Assembly (NCBI RefSeq): GCF_019351435.1
Contig: NZ_JAHWYN010000004.1
Location: 51,394-115,393 of the forward strand
Direction: 5' to 3'
Length of the DNA stretch: 64,000 nucleotides
Source of the DNA: Flavobacterium taihuense
GTDB lineage: Bacteria; Bacteroidota; Bacteroidia; Flavobacteriales; Flavobacteriaceae
The position numbers and the translations under genes are program-made. Positions 46,169 to 56,170 of the stretch are shown here, piece after piece. The notes under the pieces were generated by a model. That model saw only the letters and a program-made list of their open reading frames with translations, was not told the DNA's origin and did not search any database. Within the stretch, counting starts at the first letter, position 1; the number at the start of each line of letters is the position of its first letter.

Positions 46169-47392
46169 TTAAACTGTTGCTGTTATTTCTACTGGCAATG
46201 GAATCTGATTTTGAAGTAAGTCTTCAAATTTTTCGTGTGCTCTGATTAAATAGCCTTGTCCATTCATCCATAAAACCTCTGCAGGTTTGTATCTTGAATT
46301 ATAATTGGAAGACATTGAGAAGCAATAAGCTCCAGCATTACGGAAAGATAAAATATCACCTTCTTTAATTTCAGAAATTCTTCTGTTGGTTGCAAAAGTA
46401 TCTGTCTCACAAATATATCCTACAACAGAGTAAAAACGTTCTTTTCCTTTTGGATTTGATATGTTTTCGATAAAATGTTGTGAACCATAAAGCATTGGTC
46501 TAATCAAGTGATTGAAACCACTGTCTATACCTGCAAATACAGTAGAAGTTGTTTGTTTTACTACGTTTACTTTAGCCAAAAAGAATCCAGCTTCACTTAC
46601 TAAAAATTTACCTGGTTCGAAAATCAAAGTCAAATCTTTTCCGTATTCAGCACAGAATGCGTTGAATCTTTTTGATAATTTTTTACCTAGTTCATCAATA
46701 TCAGTAGCAATATCATCTTTTTTGTAAGGAACTTTGAATCCACTTCCAAAATCTAAAAATTCTAAATTTTTGAAGTTCTTAGCAGCGTCAAATAAAATTT
46801 CCGCGGCATATAAAAATACTTCAATATCTAAGATGTCAGAACCGGTATGCATGTGAATACCTACAATATTCATGTTTGTATTCTCAACAATACGAACTAA
46901 ATGTGGTAATTGATGTACAGAAATACCAAATTTACTGTCGATATGACCCACTGAAATATTGGCATTTCCACCCGCCATTACGTGTGGGTTGATACGAATA
47001 CAAACAGGCACATGAGGGTGTTTTGCGCCAAATTGTTCCAATATGGATAAGTTGTCAATATTGATTTGTACTCCCAAGGCGTGAACCTCTTCAATTTCTT
47101 CGAGAGAAACACCATTTGGAGTGTAAAATATTTTTTCTGGTGCATAACCAGCATGTAAACCTAACAGTACTTCTTGAATAGAAACAGTATCTAATCCAGA
47201 TCCCATATCTCTCAATAATTGGAGTATGGCAACATTAGACAATGCTTTCATTGCGTAATTGATGCGTAAATTAGGTACTTTAGAAAAAGCCTTCGTTAAT
47301 CGATTATACTGTGATTGTATTTTTTCTGCATCATACACATAAAGTGGACTTCCAAATTGTTCTGCTAAGTGTAGTAAATCGTTTGCTTGCAT
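46169..47392 (-). CDS. lysA: Diaminopimelate decarboxylase
   Basis: 407 residues. LysA decarboxylates meso-diaminopimelate to lysine, the last lysine-pathway step. The fold-III PLP barrel is clear: the cofactor Lys49 in INYAMKALSN, the HMHTGSDI strand with the PLP-contacting His, GSGFKVPY and EPGKFLV for phosphate binding, and ICETDTFA with the active-site Cys of the C-terminal beta domain. The ATG at 47390-47392 is chosen because the longer frame begins at a TTG inside the promoter -7 element. Single gene with a consensus promoter, convergent with the cytochrome gene. Confidence 0.94.
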   Translation of the reverse strand: MQANDLLHLAEQFGSPLYVYDAEKIQSQYNRLTKAFSKVPNLRINYAMKALSNVAILQLLRDMGSGLDTVSIQEVLLGLHAGYAPEKIFYTPNGVSLEEIEEVHALGVQINIDNLSILEQFGAKHPHVPVCIRINPHVMAGGNANISVGHIDSKFGISVHQLPHLVRIVENTNMNIVGIHMHTGSDILDIEVFLYAAEILFDAAKNFKNLEFLDFGSGFKVPYKKDDIATDIDELGKKLSKRFNAFCAEYGKDLTLIFEPGKFLVSEAGFFLAKVNVVKQTTSTVFAGIDSGFNHLIRPMLYGSQHFIENISNPKGKERFYSVVGYICETDTFATNRRISEIKEGDILSFRNAGAYCFSMSSNYNSRYKPAEVLWMNGQGYLIRAHEKFEDLLQNQIPLPVEITATV

Positions 47393-47416
47393 CTTGATAT
47401 TGCTTATTATTTTTGA

Positions 47417-47448
47417 CAAATTTATTATTCTTTCGTATTACGACCAAA
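47417..47448 (-). promoter_or_regulatory. Consensus lysA promoter (TTTG, 20 bp, TAAATTTG)
   Basis: On the minus strand TTTG (47445-47448) and TAAATTTG (47417-47424) are separated by exactly 20 bp, the Bacteroidota -33/-7 arrangement. The ATG follows 24 bases after the -7 element. Confidence 0.75.
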
Positions 47449-47664
47449 CAATTTGTTGTTATTTAACAAATTATAACAAATTGTTTAAATTATAACAAAT
47501 AGTTCTTATTTGTGCTTTTTTTTAACTTTAATTAAAAACTAGGTTCTGTGTTATATATTTAGTATGAATACTTATAATTGGTGTAAATACCGATTAATTA
47601 ACATTTTTTTTATAGAATAATTATATTTTTAACTAAGTTTATAATCTGATTGATTTAAAAAAAG

Positions 47665-47697
47665 AAATCCCTTGATAAAAATGATATCAAGGGATTT
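47665..47697 (-). terminator. Intrinsic terminator after the gltB-gltD operon
   Basis: AAATCCCTTGATA (47665-47677) pairs with TATCAAGGGATTT (47685-47697). On the minus strand the stem is followed by a T run (A run just before 47664). Confidence 0.85.
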
Positions 47698-47716
47698 TAT
47701 AAAATTATTTTAATTG

Positions 47717-49171
47717 TTATAAACTAGGGAGATCACCATTACCTTTTGTTGGTAAATTAGTGAATCCCATTAAATATAAATCAACTTCTCTCGCTGCTTC
47801 ACGCCCTTCAGATATTGCCCATACGATCAAAGATTGACCTCTTCTCATATCACCGGCAGTGAAAATATGCGGGACATTAGTTTGGTATTTTGTTGCTTTA
47901 TAATTGCTTCTTGCGTCAATTTCTAGGCCCAATTGTTCTGCTAATGTTTTTTCTGGACCTGTAAATCCAAGAGCTAACAAAGCCAAATCGCAAGGCCAGA
48001 TTTTCTCAGAACCTTCTTTTTCGATAAGTTCGGGTCTTTGTCCAGGTGTCATTTTCCATTCCACTTCAACGGTTTTCAATCCGACTAATTCACCTTTTTC
48101 GTTAGCAAGAAATTCTTTAGTATTAATTAACCAGTTTCTGTTGCAACCCTCTTCGTGTGATGAAGATGTTTTTAATTGCAACGGCCAAAATGGCCATGGT
48201 GTAGATTCGCTTCTTCCTACTGGAGGTTTTGGCATGATTTCAAAATTAGTCACTGATTTTGCTCCGTGTCTGTTTGAAGTTCCTACGCAATCTGATCCAG
48301 TGTCTCCACCACCAATAACGATTACATCTTTTCCGGTTGCTAATACTTGATCTTCAATTTTTTCTCCGTACAATACTTTGGTTTGTTGCGTCAAGAAATC
48401 CATAGCTTGAACAACACCTTTACTGTCGGCACCTTTAGTTGGTAAGCCTCTTTTTTCAGTTGCTCCGCCGCATAATACGATAGAATCGAAAGCTTTTAAT
48501 TCTGCTACACTAAAATTAACTCCTACGTTTACATTCGTTTTAAAAGTGATGCCCTCTGCTTCTAATACTTTTACTCGTCTGTCGATAATTCCTTTTTCTA
48601 ATTTGAAATTTGGAATTCCATAACGTAATAAACCACCGATTGCATTGTCTCTTTCAAAAACAGTAACCGTATGACCCGCACGATTCAATTGTTGTGCAGC
48701 AGCCAATCCAGCTGGGCCAGATCCAATCACGGCCACTGTTTTTCCTGTTCTTTTCTCTGGAATTTGAGGTTTAATCCAACCTTCAGCAAAACCTCTTTCG
48801 ATTATATTTTTTTCAATATTTTCAATTGCAACAGGTTCACTGATAATTCCTAATACACATGACTTTTCGCATGGGGCAGGGCATAAACGACCTGTGAATT
48901 CAGGGAAGTTATTTGTAGATTGCAGAATTTGCAATGCACTTTCCCATTCTTCCTGGTGTACCATGTCATTAAAATCAGGAATTAAATTTCCTAAAGGACA
49001 GGCACTATGACAAAAAGGAATTCCGCAATCCATGCATCTGGAACCTTGTTCTTTGATTTTTTCTTTTGTTAACGGAATTGTAAACTCATTATAATTTGAT
49101 ACTCTTTCTAGAACAGCAACGTTACTTTCGTCGGCTCTATTATATTCTTTAAATCCACCTATTTTACCCAT
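47717..49171 (-). CDS. gltD: Glutamate synthase (NADPH) small subunit
   Basis: 484 residues. GltD passes electrons from NADPH through FAD and iron-sulfur clusters to GltB. The N-terminal cysteine clusters CMDCGIPFCHSACPLGN and CPAPCEKSC bind the two [4Fe-4S] centres. The FAD Rossmann motif VAVIGSGPAGLAAAQQLNRAG and the NADPH motif DVIVIGGGDTGSDC follow, then TAGDMRRGQSLVV-type C-terminal FAD contacts (here TAGDMRRGQSLIVWAI). It starts 2 bp after the gltB stop, so the two are translationally coupled, and a terminator follows. Confidence 0.95.
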   Translation of the reverse strand: MGKIGGFKEYNRADESNVAVLERVSNYNEFTIPLTKEKIKEQGSRCMDCGIPFCHSACPLGNLIPDFNDMVHQEEWESALQILQSTNNFPEFTGRLCPAPCEKSCVLGIISEPVAIENIEKNIIERGFAEGWIKPQIPEKRTGKTVAVIGSGPAGLAAAQQLNRAGHTVTVFERDNAIGGLLRYGIPNFKLEKGIIDRRVKVLEAEGITFKTNVNVGVNFSVAELKAFDSIVLCGGATEKRGLPTKGADSKGVVQAMDFLTQQTKVLYGEKIEDQVLATGKDVIVIGGGDTGSDCVGTSNRHGAKSVTNFEIMPKPPVGRSESTPWPFWPLQLKTSSSHEEGCNRNWLINTKEFLANEKGELVGLKTVEVEWKMTPGQRPELIEKEGSEKIWPCDLALLALGFTGPEKTLAEQLGLEIDARSNYKATKYQTNVPHIFTAGDMRRGQSLIVWAISEGREAAREVDLYLMGFTNLPTKGNGDLPSL

Positions 49172-49173
49172 GA

Positions 49174-52100
49174 TTATTGTGCTATTAATTCTTGAATTTG
49201 CTTTTCTTCTGCCAATCTTTGTAATGCTTTTTTGTAATCTGTTGGCATTACTTTTATGAAATGCTTGCTTTCATTTTCCCAATCTCCTAAAAGACGTTTT
49301 GCTAAAGGGCTATTGGTGTACATCGAATGATTTCTGATCAAGCGTCTTAATTTGGCTAAATCTTCTTCTTCCAATGTTTCTAAGGCAACCATTTCCATAT
49401 TGCACAATCCATTTTCAAATTTCTTTTTGTCATCATAAACATAAGCAACACCACCACTCATACCAGCAGCGAAGTTTCTACCTGTTTTTCCAAGGACAAC
49501 TACTGTTCCACCAGTCATGTATTCACAACCATGGTCTCCAATTCCTTCAACAACTGCTGTTGCTCCTGAATTTCTAACTGCAAAACGTTCTCCAGCCATA
49601 CCATTAATGTAGGCTTCTCCAGTAATTGCACCATAAAGTGCCACGTTACCAATGATGATATTGTCTTCAGGTTTGAAAGTGGCAGTAGGAGGGACTTTAA
49701 TAATTAGTTTTCCTCCAGAAAGTCCTTTCCCTAAATAGTCATTACAGTTTCCGTGAATTTTGAATGATAATCCATTAGTGGCAAATGCTCCAAAACTTTG
49801 TCCAGCAGAACCTGTAAAGTCAACAAGAATTGTATCTTCCGGTAATCCTTGAGCACCATATATTTTTGAAATTTCATTACTCAAAATTGCACCTACTGAA
49901 CGATCCGTATTTTTGATGTCAAAAGTAACTCTGGTTCTTTCTTTTCTGTAGATAGAAGGAATAGCCGCTTTAATGATATCAAAGTCAAGTACGTTTTCTA
50001 ATGCGTGGTCTTGAGTAGTGGTATTATGGTTTGGAACTGTTTTTGCTTTTTCTGGTTTATAAAGAATGGTAGATAAATCCAATCCATTTGCTTTATAATG
50101 TTTAATCGCTTTGTTGACATTCAATTTTTGCGATTGTCCAACCATTTCTTTCAATGTTCTAAAACCAAGTTGAGCCATAATTTCTCTTAACTCTTCGGCG
50201 ATAAAATACATGAAGTTGATAACGTGTTCGGGTGTTCCTTTGAAATTTTTTCTCAATTCAGGATCTTGTGTTGCAATACCTACTGGACAAGTATTCAAGT
50301 GACAAGCTCTCATCATGATACATCCAGAAGCTACAAGAGGAGCTGTTGCAAATCCAAATTCTTCTGCTCCTAGCAATGCCGCAATAGCTACGTCACGTCC
50401 TGTTTTTAATTGTCCATCACATTCTAAAACCACACGACTTCTTAAATCGTTCAAGATTAAAGTTTGTTGCGCTTCGGCAAGACCAAGTTCCCATGGAATA
50501 CCGGTGTGTGTTAATGAAGTTAATGGTGCAGCACCAGTTCCTCCATCATATCCTGAAATCAAGATAACGTCTGCTTTTGCTTTGGCAACACCGGCAGCAA
50601 TAGTTCCAACACCTACTTCAGCAACTAACTTAACGTTAACTCTTGCTTCACGATTGGCATTTTTTAAATCAAATATCAATTGAGATAAATCTTCAATAGA
50701 ATAGATGTCGTGGTGTGGAGGAGGAGAGATAAGACCTACGTAAGGAGTAGAGTTTCTTGTTTCTGCAATCCAAGGCACAACTTTTTCACCAGGTAATTGA
50801 CCTCCTTCTCCAGGTTTTGCACCTTGAGCCATTTTAATCTGAATCTCTTGGGCGTTTGTCAAATAGTTGATAGAAACTCCAAATCTTCCAGAAGCTACTT
50901 GTTTAATAGCACTGTTTTTTGAATCTCCATTCATTTCTTTTTGGAAACGTTTTGGGTTTTCTCCACCTTCACCAGAATTAGATTTTCCTCCAATTCTGTT
51001 CATGGCAATCGCTAAATTCTCATGAGCTTCCTGGCTGATAGAACCGTACGACATTGCTCCAGTTTTGAATTTTTTAACGATTTCTGTCCATGGTTCTACT
51101 TCGTCAATAGAAATAGGGTCAAGATTGTTAAATTCAAATAAACCTCTTATGGTCATCAAGTTTTCACTTTGATCATTTACCATTTTAGAGTATTCTTTAT
51201 AGCTTTCTGGGCTATTCAATCGAACTGCTTGTTGTAATTTTGAAATGGTAGTTGGATTGAACATGTGTTTTTCACCATTTCTTCTCCATCTATATATTCC
51301 ACCAATTTCTAATGGCAACAGGTTTGCAATTTCTGATTTTGGAAATGCATTTTGGTATCTTTTCTTAACTTCTCTTTCAATTTCCATTAGTCCAATACCT
51401 TCAATTCTAGAAGGAGTGTAAGGGAAATATTTTGAAGTAAATGTCTTGTTTAAACCTAAAATCTCAAAAATCTGTGCAGCTCTATAGGAATGTAAAGTAG
51501 AGATACCAATTTTATTCATGATTTTTAGAATCCCTTTTGCAATTGCTTTATTATAGTTTGTAATTGCATAATCCGCTTTTACACCTGTAATAAATCCTTC
51601 GTTTACTTGGTTATGAATGATTTCATTTACCATATAAGGATTGATAGCGCTTGCTCCGTAACCAAATAGTAAGGCAAAATGATGTGGTTCGCGTGGTTCG
51701 GCGGATTCGATTATAATACCAAATTTCGAACGAACTTTTAGAATGTTCAAAGAGTGGTGAATATAAGAAGTAGCCAATAACATTGGTATTGGAGCGAATT
51801 CTTTGCTTACTCCTCTGTCCGAAAGGATAACAATATTACATCCTTCAGAAACTGCTTTGAAAGTAGCTTGTACACATTTTTCTAAAGCACGCTCTAAACC
51901 ATTAACACCTTTTTCTATTTTATATAAAGTAGAAATGGTAACCGATTTGAAATCAGAATGGTCAATGTTTCTTATTTTATCCAAATCCTCATTAGAGATA
52001 ACAGGATTTTGAATTTTAATTTTTTTACAGTGAATATCGGTGATGTCAAAGATGTTGTAATCTCCTCCAATTGCCAAACTTGTGTCTGTAATTATTTCTT

Positions 52101-53691
52101 CACGAATACCGTCCAATGGAGGATTGGTTACCTGTGCAAATAATTGCTTGAAATAGTTGTATAACAATTGAGGTTGATCTGATAACACAGCAAGAGGAGT
52201 GTCATTACCCATAGAACTTAATGCCTCATTACCTTGAGCCCCCATCGGATTAATGATCGTTTTTAAATCCTCAATTGTGTAACCAAACAAACGTTGTCTG
52301 GTTTCAAAATCAATTTTTTCTGTTGGAATTGGATTGTTCGTGTAAGGAATTTTAGCCAATTGCAACAAGTTTTTATCCAACCATTCTCTATAAGGACGTT
52401 TAGTCACTACAGAATGTTTGATTTCTTCATCTTCTATAATACGACCTTCGTTCATGTCTACAAGGAACATTTTTCCTGGTTCCAATCTTCCGTGTTGTAC
52501 TACATCTTCTGGTTTTATGTCAAGAACACCAATTTCTGATGACATGATCACAAATCCGCTTTTGGTTAATGTATAACGAGAAGGACGCAATCCATTTCTG
52601 TCTAATAATGCTCCAATAACATTTCCGTCTGTAAATGGAATAGAGGCAGGACCATCCCATGGTTCCATGATACAAGCATTGTATTCGTAGAACGCTTTCT
52701 TCTCATCTGACATGGTTTTGTGTTTTTCCCATGCCTCAGGCACAACCATCATCATAACTTCCGGTAAAGAACGTCCAGTCATTAATAACAACTCAACAAC
52801 CATATCCATAGAAGCTGAATCTGATTTTCCTTCTAAAATGATCGGGAATAATTTTTTTAGATCTTCTCCAAAAACATCACTTTTCATCAATTCTTCACGA
52901 GCACGCATTCTGCTCACGTTTCCTCTCAAAGTATTGATTTCTCCATTATGACACATGTATCTGAATGGTTGTGCTAAATCCCAGGAAGGAAATGTGTTTG
53001 TAGAGAAACGTTGGTGAACCAAAGCCAATCGGGTCACTAAGTCGCTATCTAATAAGTCAGTGTAGTATCTGCTGATGTCTTCTGGCATCAATAGACCTTT
53101 ATATATAATAGTAGTAGTAGAACAACTTGAAAAGTAAAACATATGACTTTCCGAAGTTCTTGAATTACGGATCGTGTGTTCAGCAATTTTTCTAGCCAAA
53201 AATAATTTGGCATTGAATTGTTGTTCTGTAATATCTAAGCCGTTTTTGCCAACAAATACTTGTTTAACGGTTGGTTCTTTTTCTGCTGCAATCTGTCCTA
53301 AATTAGAAACATCAACAGGAACATCTCTCCATCCTAATACAGATAGATTTTGATCTTTTATAGCGTCTTCAAAAGTTGTTTTGCAAAAGGCAACTTGATT
53401 CGGACTTTTAGGCATAAAAACCATTCCTACAGCATATTCTCTAACTTCAGGGATTTCAAAATCACAAACTTTCTTAAAGAATGCGTGTGGAATATCAAAT
53501 AAAATTCCAGCACCATCTCCAGTTCTTCCATCAGAACTTACTGCTCCACGATGTTCTAACTTTATAAGGATATCTAGAGCCTTATGAATAATGTCATTAG
53601 ACTTAATTCCGTTCAAATTACATATAAATCCTGCGCCACAATTGTCGTGTTCAAATTCGGGTAAATAAAGGCCTTGTTCTTTAACTCTCAT
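49174..53691 (-). CDS. gltB: Glutamate synthase large subunit
   Basis: 1505 residues, the full family length. GltB hydrolyses glutamine and channels ammonia to 2-oxoglutarate, giving two glutamates. The class II amidotransferase domain begins at Cys18 (HDNCGAGF) after a 17-residue propeptide that is probably removed. A central domain and the FMN synthase domain follow, with GEGGENPKRF, KPGEGGQLPG and the [3Fe-4S] cysteines in CIMMRACHLNTCPVGIATQ. The C-terminal GXGXG beta-helix has repeated glycine motifs (GNVALYGAITGEAYINGMAG, GGTVVVLG). It is the first gene of the gltB-gltD operon, and its promoter faces sucC. Confidence 0.96.
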   Translation of the reverse strand: MRVKEQGLYLPEFEHDNCGAGFICNLNGIKSNDIIHKALDILIKLEHRGAVSSDGRTGDGAGILFDIPHAFFKKVCDFEIPEVREYAVGMVFMPKSPNQVAFCKTTFEDAIKDQNLSVLGWRDVPVDVSNLGQIAAEKEPTVKQVFVGKNGLDITEQQFNAKLFLARKIAEHTIRNSRTSESHMFYFSSCSTTTIIYKGLLMPEDISRYYTDLLDSDLVTRLALVHQRFSTNTFPSWDLAQPFRYMCHNGEINTLRGNVSRMRAREELMKSDVFGEDLKKLFPIILEGKSDSASMDMVVELLLMTGRSLPEVMMMVVPEAWEKHKTMSDEKKAFYEYNACIMEPWDGPASIPFTDGNVIGALLDRNGLRPSRYTLTKSGFVIMSSEIGVLDIKPEDVVQHGRLEPGKMFLVDMNEGRIIEDEEIKHSVVTKRPYREWLDKNLLQLAKIPYTNNPIPTEKIDFETRQRLFGYTIEDLKTIINPMGAQGNEALSSMGNDTPLAVLSDQPQLLYNYFKQLFAQVTNPPLDGIREEIITDTSLAIGGDYNIFDITDIHCKKIKIQNPVISNEDLDKIRNIDHSDFKSVTISTLYKIEKGVNGLERALEKCVQATFKAVSEGCNIVILSDRGVSKEFAPIPMLLATSYIHHSLNILKVRSKFGIIIESAEPREPHHFALLFGYGASAINPYMVNEIIHNQVNEGFITGVKADYAITNYNKAIAKGILKIMNKIGISTLHSYRAAQIFEILGLNKTFTSKYFPYTPSRIEGIGLMEIEREVKKRYQNAFPKSEIANLLPLEIGGIYRWRRNGEKHMFNPTTISKLQQAVRLNSPESYKEYSKMVNDQSENLMTIRGLFEFNNLDPISIDEVEPWTEIVKKFKTGAMSYGSISQEAHENLAIAMNRIGGKSNSGEGGENPKRFQKEMNGDSKNSAIKQVASGRFGVSINYLTNAQEIQIKMAQGAKPGEGGQLPGEKVVPWIAETRNSTPYVGLISPPPHHDIYSIEDLSQLIFDLKNANREARVNVKLVAEVGVGTIAAGVAKAKADVILISGYDGGTGAAPLTSLTHTGIPWELGLAEAQQTLILNDLRSRVVLECDGQLKTGRDVAIAALLGAEEFGFATAPLVASGCIMMRACHLNTCPVGIATQDPELRKNFKGTPEHVINFMYFIAEELREIMAQLGFRTLKEMVGQSQKLNVNKAIKHYKANGLDLSTILYKPEKAKTVPNHNTTTQDHALENVLDFDIIKAAIPSIYRKERTRVTFDIKNTDRSVGAILSNEISKIYGAQGLPEDTILVDFTGSAGQSFGAFATNGLSFKIHGNCNDYLGKGLSGGKLIIKVPPTATFKPEDNIIIGNVALYGAITGEAYINGMAGERFAVRNSGATAVVEGIGDHGCEYMTGGTVVVLGKTGRNFAAGMSGGVAYVYDDKKKFENGLCNMEMVALETLEEEDLAKLRRLIRNHSMYTNSPLAKRLLGDWENESKHFIKVMPTDYKKALQRLAEEKQIQELIAQ

Positions 53692-53709
53692 GCTTGATAT
53701 TTTTTTTTA

Positions 53710-53717
53710 CAAAATTA
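53710..53717 (-). promoter_or_regulatory. Putative -7 element (TAATTTTG) of gltB-gltD
   Basis: On the minus strand TAATTTTG matches TAnnTTTG and ends 18 bases before the gltB ATG (53691). Confidence 0.5.
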
Positions 53718-54040
53718 AAGATTTCGTAACATATATTGAGTGAATAGATCGTTTAGGTTCTATTTTTGTTATAAAAGTAAAAAAAGGATGTATATTTGAT
53801 AATAATGCTGAGTTTTCCTTTCTGAATTGATATATCTTCAATAAATATTTTTTTAATTTTAGAAAACCTTTAATTTTTGTAATAAATATAGGATTATACT
53901 TTTTGTGGTTAATTATTTTAACAAAAACACTGAGAATTTTTAAATTTATTATACTATAACGATTGAGATACAAGAATCATTAATTTTTACTTTTATCTGT
54001 TATTATAATTAAAAAAAATTTCAATTAAATTAAATTTTGC

Positions 54041-54048
54041 TATTTTTG
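54041..54048 (+). promoter_or_regulatory. Putative -7 element (TATTTTTG) of sucC
   Basis: TATTTTTG matches TAnnTTTG and lies 49 bases before the sucC ATG at 54098. Confidence 0.5.
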
Positions 54049-54097
54049 TGCCACTTTTATTCTGAAATAGATTCAGAATCCAGACAAATTCTATATT

Positions 54098-55291
54098 ATG
54101 AACATACACGAATATCAAGGAAAAGAAATTTTAGCTAGCTATGGAGTTCGCATTCAACGCGGAATTGTAGCCAATAGTCCAGTAGAAGCTGTTGCTGCTG
54201 CAAAACAATTAACTGCCGAAACAGGTACAAGTTGGTATGTTGTAAAAGCCCAAATTCACGCAGGTGGTCGTGGAAAAGGTGGTGGAGTTAAACTTGCCAA
54301 AGGAATTGACAAAGTAGAAGGAATTGCTGAAGAAATTATTGGAATGCAATTAATTACGCCTCAAACTTCTGCTGAAGGAAAAAAAGTGCACAAAGTTTTA
54401 ATTGCTGAGGATGTTTATTATCCTGGTGAAAGTGAAACTTCTGAGTTTTATGTTTCTGTTCTTTTGAATAGAGCTACAGGGCGTAATATGATTATGTATT
54501 CTACTGAAGGTGGAATGGATATTGAAGAAGTAGCGGAACATACTCCACACTTAATTTTCACTGAAGAAATTGATCCATCTGTTGGATTGCAAGGTTTTCA
54601 AGCAAGAAGAATTGCTTTTAACTTAGGTCTTTCAGGAAATGCTTTCAAGGAAATGGTTAAATTCATCGATTCATTATACAATGCTTACATTGGTTCTGAT
54701 GCCTCCATGTTTGAAATCAACCCGGTTTTAAAAACTTCAGATGATAAAATTTTAGCTGTAGACGCCAAAGTAAATATCGATGATAATGCTTTATACAGAC
54801 AAAAGAAATATGCTGATATGCGTGACGTTCGTGAGGAAAATCCAATCGAAGTTGAAGCAAAAGAAGTAGGATTGAACTATGTAGATCTTGACGGTACAGT
54901 TGGATGCATGGTAAATGGTGCTGGACTTGCAATGGCAACTATGGATTTAATTAAGTATGCTGGTTTTGAACCTGCAAACTTCCTTGATGTAGGTGGAACT
55001 GCTGACGCAAAACGTGTTGAAACTGCTTTCCGAATTATCTTGAAAGATCCAAACGTAAAAGCAATCCTAATCAATATTTTTGGTGGAATCGTTCGTTGTG
55101 ACCGTGTGGCACAAGGAGTTGTTGATGCTTACAAAAATATGGGTGATGCTATAAAAGTGCCAATTATTGTTCGTTTGCAAGGTACTAATGCTGCTATCGC
55201 AAAAGAATTAATTGATAATTCAGGAATGCCAATTTTATCGGCTGTTGAATTCCAAGAAGCGGCTGACCAAGTAAAAGCAGCACTTTCTTAA
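54098..55291 (+). CDS. sucC: Succinate-CoA ligase (ADP-forming) beta subunit
   Basis: 397 residues, the usual length. SucC with SucD converts succinyl-CoA to succinate with substrate-level ATP formation in the citric acid cycle. The ATP-grasp domain starts MNIHEYQGKEILASYG and includes KAQIHAGGRGKGGGVKLA. The C-terminal ligase-CoA domain has the GAGLAMATMD helix start, NFLDVGGTAD, and NIFGGIVRCDRVAQG, which binds the phosphohistidine loop of SucD. No sucD is adjacent: a terminator follows within 22 bp, so the alpha subunit must be encoded elsewhere. Confidence 0.95.
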   Translation: MNIHEYQGKEILASYGVRIQRGIVANSPVEAVAAAKQLTAETGTSWYVVKAQIHAGGRGKGGGVKLAKGIDKVEGIAEEIIGMQLITPQTSAEGKKVHKVLIAEDVYYPGESETSEFYVSVLLNRATGRNMIMYSTEGGMDIEEVAEHTPHLIFTEEIDPSVGLQGFQARRIAFNLGLSGNAFKEMVKFIDSLYNAYIGSDASMFEINPVLKTSDDKILAVDAKVNIDDNALYRQKKYADMRDVREENPIEVEAKEVGLNYVDLDGTVGCMVNGAGLAMATMDLIKYAGFEPANFLDVGGTADAKRVETAFRIILKDPNVKAILINIFGGIVRCDRVAQGVVDAYKNMGDAIKVPIIVRLQGTNAAIAKELIDNSGMPILSAVEFQEAADQVKAALS

Positions 55292-55312
55292 TTAGATAAA
55301 ATCTATATATTG

Positions 55313-55342
55313 AAAATCCTGAGTGAAAGCTCAGGATTTTTT
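55313..55342 (+). terminator. Intrinsic terminator after sucC
   Basis: AAAATCCTGAG (55313-55323) and CTCAGGATTTT (55330-55340) form an 11-bp stem with a 6-base loop, followed by TT and GTTTT. Confidence 0.85.
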
Positions 55343-55368
55343 GTTTTACATTTTAAACCATCAACATT

Positions 55369-55782
55369 TTACATAACATTTGCATTCAGATAATACAATA
55401 CTAATTGTTTAAATTCTGTTTTATTTTTTACAACAAAGAATTCTGTTTGGTTTTTTAAATCCATCAAAACCCCTTGTTCTAAATGCACTACAAAATCAGA
55501 AGTTTTATTTTTGAAATATATTCTAAGAATTACACAACCTTTCTCTAATAAAGTATCAAGATGATATATTTCTATATTATTCAAATGTTTTTTAAAATGT
55601 TCAGGATTGCATTTGATTGGTTTTTTTGAATTTAAATTTGAAGATTTAATTCCGTTGCAATAGTTGTATTTTGAAAAGGAATACAATTCAATTTTTCGAA
55701 TGTTTTTCCAATTATAGTTTTCTTGGCTAAAACTTATGCTAAAAAATAGGAATGTAAATAGAACGGAATAAATTAACTTCAT
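55369..55782 (-). CDS. Small secreted protein, third gene of the HigBA operon
   Basis: 137 residues with a signal peptide ending SFSQ (residue 20), then a small domain with four cysteines in the full frame (NYCNG, IKCNP, KGCVIL). It has beta strands (VILRIYFKNKTSDFVVHL, EFFVVKNKTEF) and ends LNANVM. I recognise no family. Its start lies only 4 bp after the stop of the HigA-like antitoxin gene, on the same strand, so it is probably cotranscribed, although an exported protein is an unexpected third member of a toxin-antitoxin operon. Confidence 0.6.
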   Translation of the reverse strand: MKLIYSVLFTFLFFSISFSQENYNWKNIRKIELYSFSKYNYCNGIKSSNLNSKKPIKCNPEHFKKHLNNIEIYHLDTLLEKGCVILRIYFKNKTSDFVVHLEQGVLMDLKNQTEFFVVKNKTEFKQLVLYYLNANVM

Positions 55783-55786
55783 CAGA

Positions 55787-56158
55787 TTATTTTATATTTA
55801 ATTCATAATCATTAATCAGTACACTTGGTGATAGATCTAGACGTACAGTTAAATTACGAATCATTTCCACAGTTAATTTTCGTTTGCGATTCAATATTTC
55901 TGAGACTCTGCTTTTTCCTCCGATCGCATCAACTAAATCAATCTGTTTTAGTTGCATTTCCTCCATTCTTATTTTTATGGCTTCAATTGGATCTGGAGCT
56001 TCAATTGGATAATGTGTGTTTTCATATTCATCTATTAATATGGCAAGAATTTCTGCTTCATCACCTTCAGGAGTTCCAATTTTAGCATCAAAAAGGAGTT
56101 CGAATCTTTTTAACGCAATTTGGTAATCAGTTTCTGTTTTTATAGGAGTAATTTTCAT
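55787..56158 (-). CDS. higA: HigA-type antitoxin, helix-turn-helix protein
   Basis: 123 residues. An acidic N-terminal helical region (about 1-60), which would contact the toxin, contains DEAEILAILIDEYENTHYPIE. A Cro/C1-type helix-turn-helix at about 65-110 follows: IKIRMEEMQLKQIDLVDAIG, then KSRVSEILNRKRKLTVEMI. HigA proteins neutralise HigB and repress their own operon. The gene follows higB by 12 bp in the toxin-first order typical of higBA. Autoregulation is inferred from the family. Confidence 0.85.
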   Translation of the reverse strand: MKITPIKTETDYQIALKRFELLFDAKIGTPEGDEAEILAILIDEYENTHYPIEAPDPIEAIKIRMEEMQLKQIDLVDAIGGKSRVSEILNRKRKLTVEMIRNLTVRLDLSPSVLINDYELNIK

Positions 56159-56170
56159 TTTCTATTTTTT

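Larger units (their letters stand above)
53692..54097. other. Divergent promoter region between gltB and sucC
   Basis: 406 bp of AT-rich DNA with -7 elements facing both ways: minus-strand TAATTTTG (53710-53717) for gltB and plus-strand TATTTTTG (54041-54048) for sucC. Between them are long A/T tracts only. I see no operator palindrome and no riboswitch-like GC blocks. Confidence 0.5.

Noticed and set aside
47904..48350. 148-residue plus-strand open frame inside gltD
   Set aside because: Antisense to the FAD/NADPH domains of gltD; Ser/Pro-rich shadow composition.
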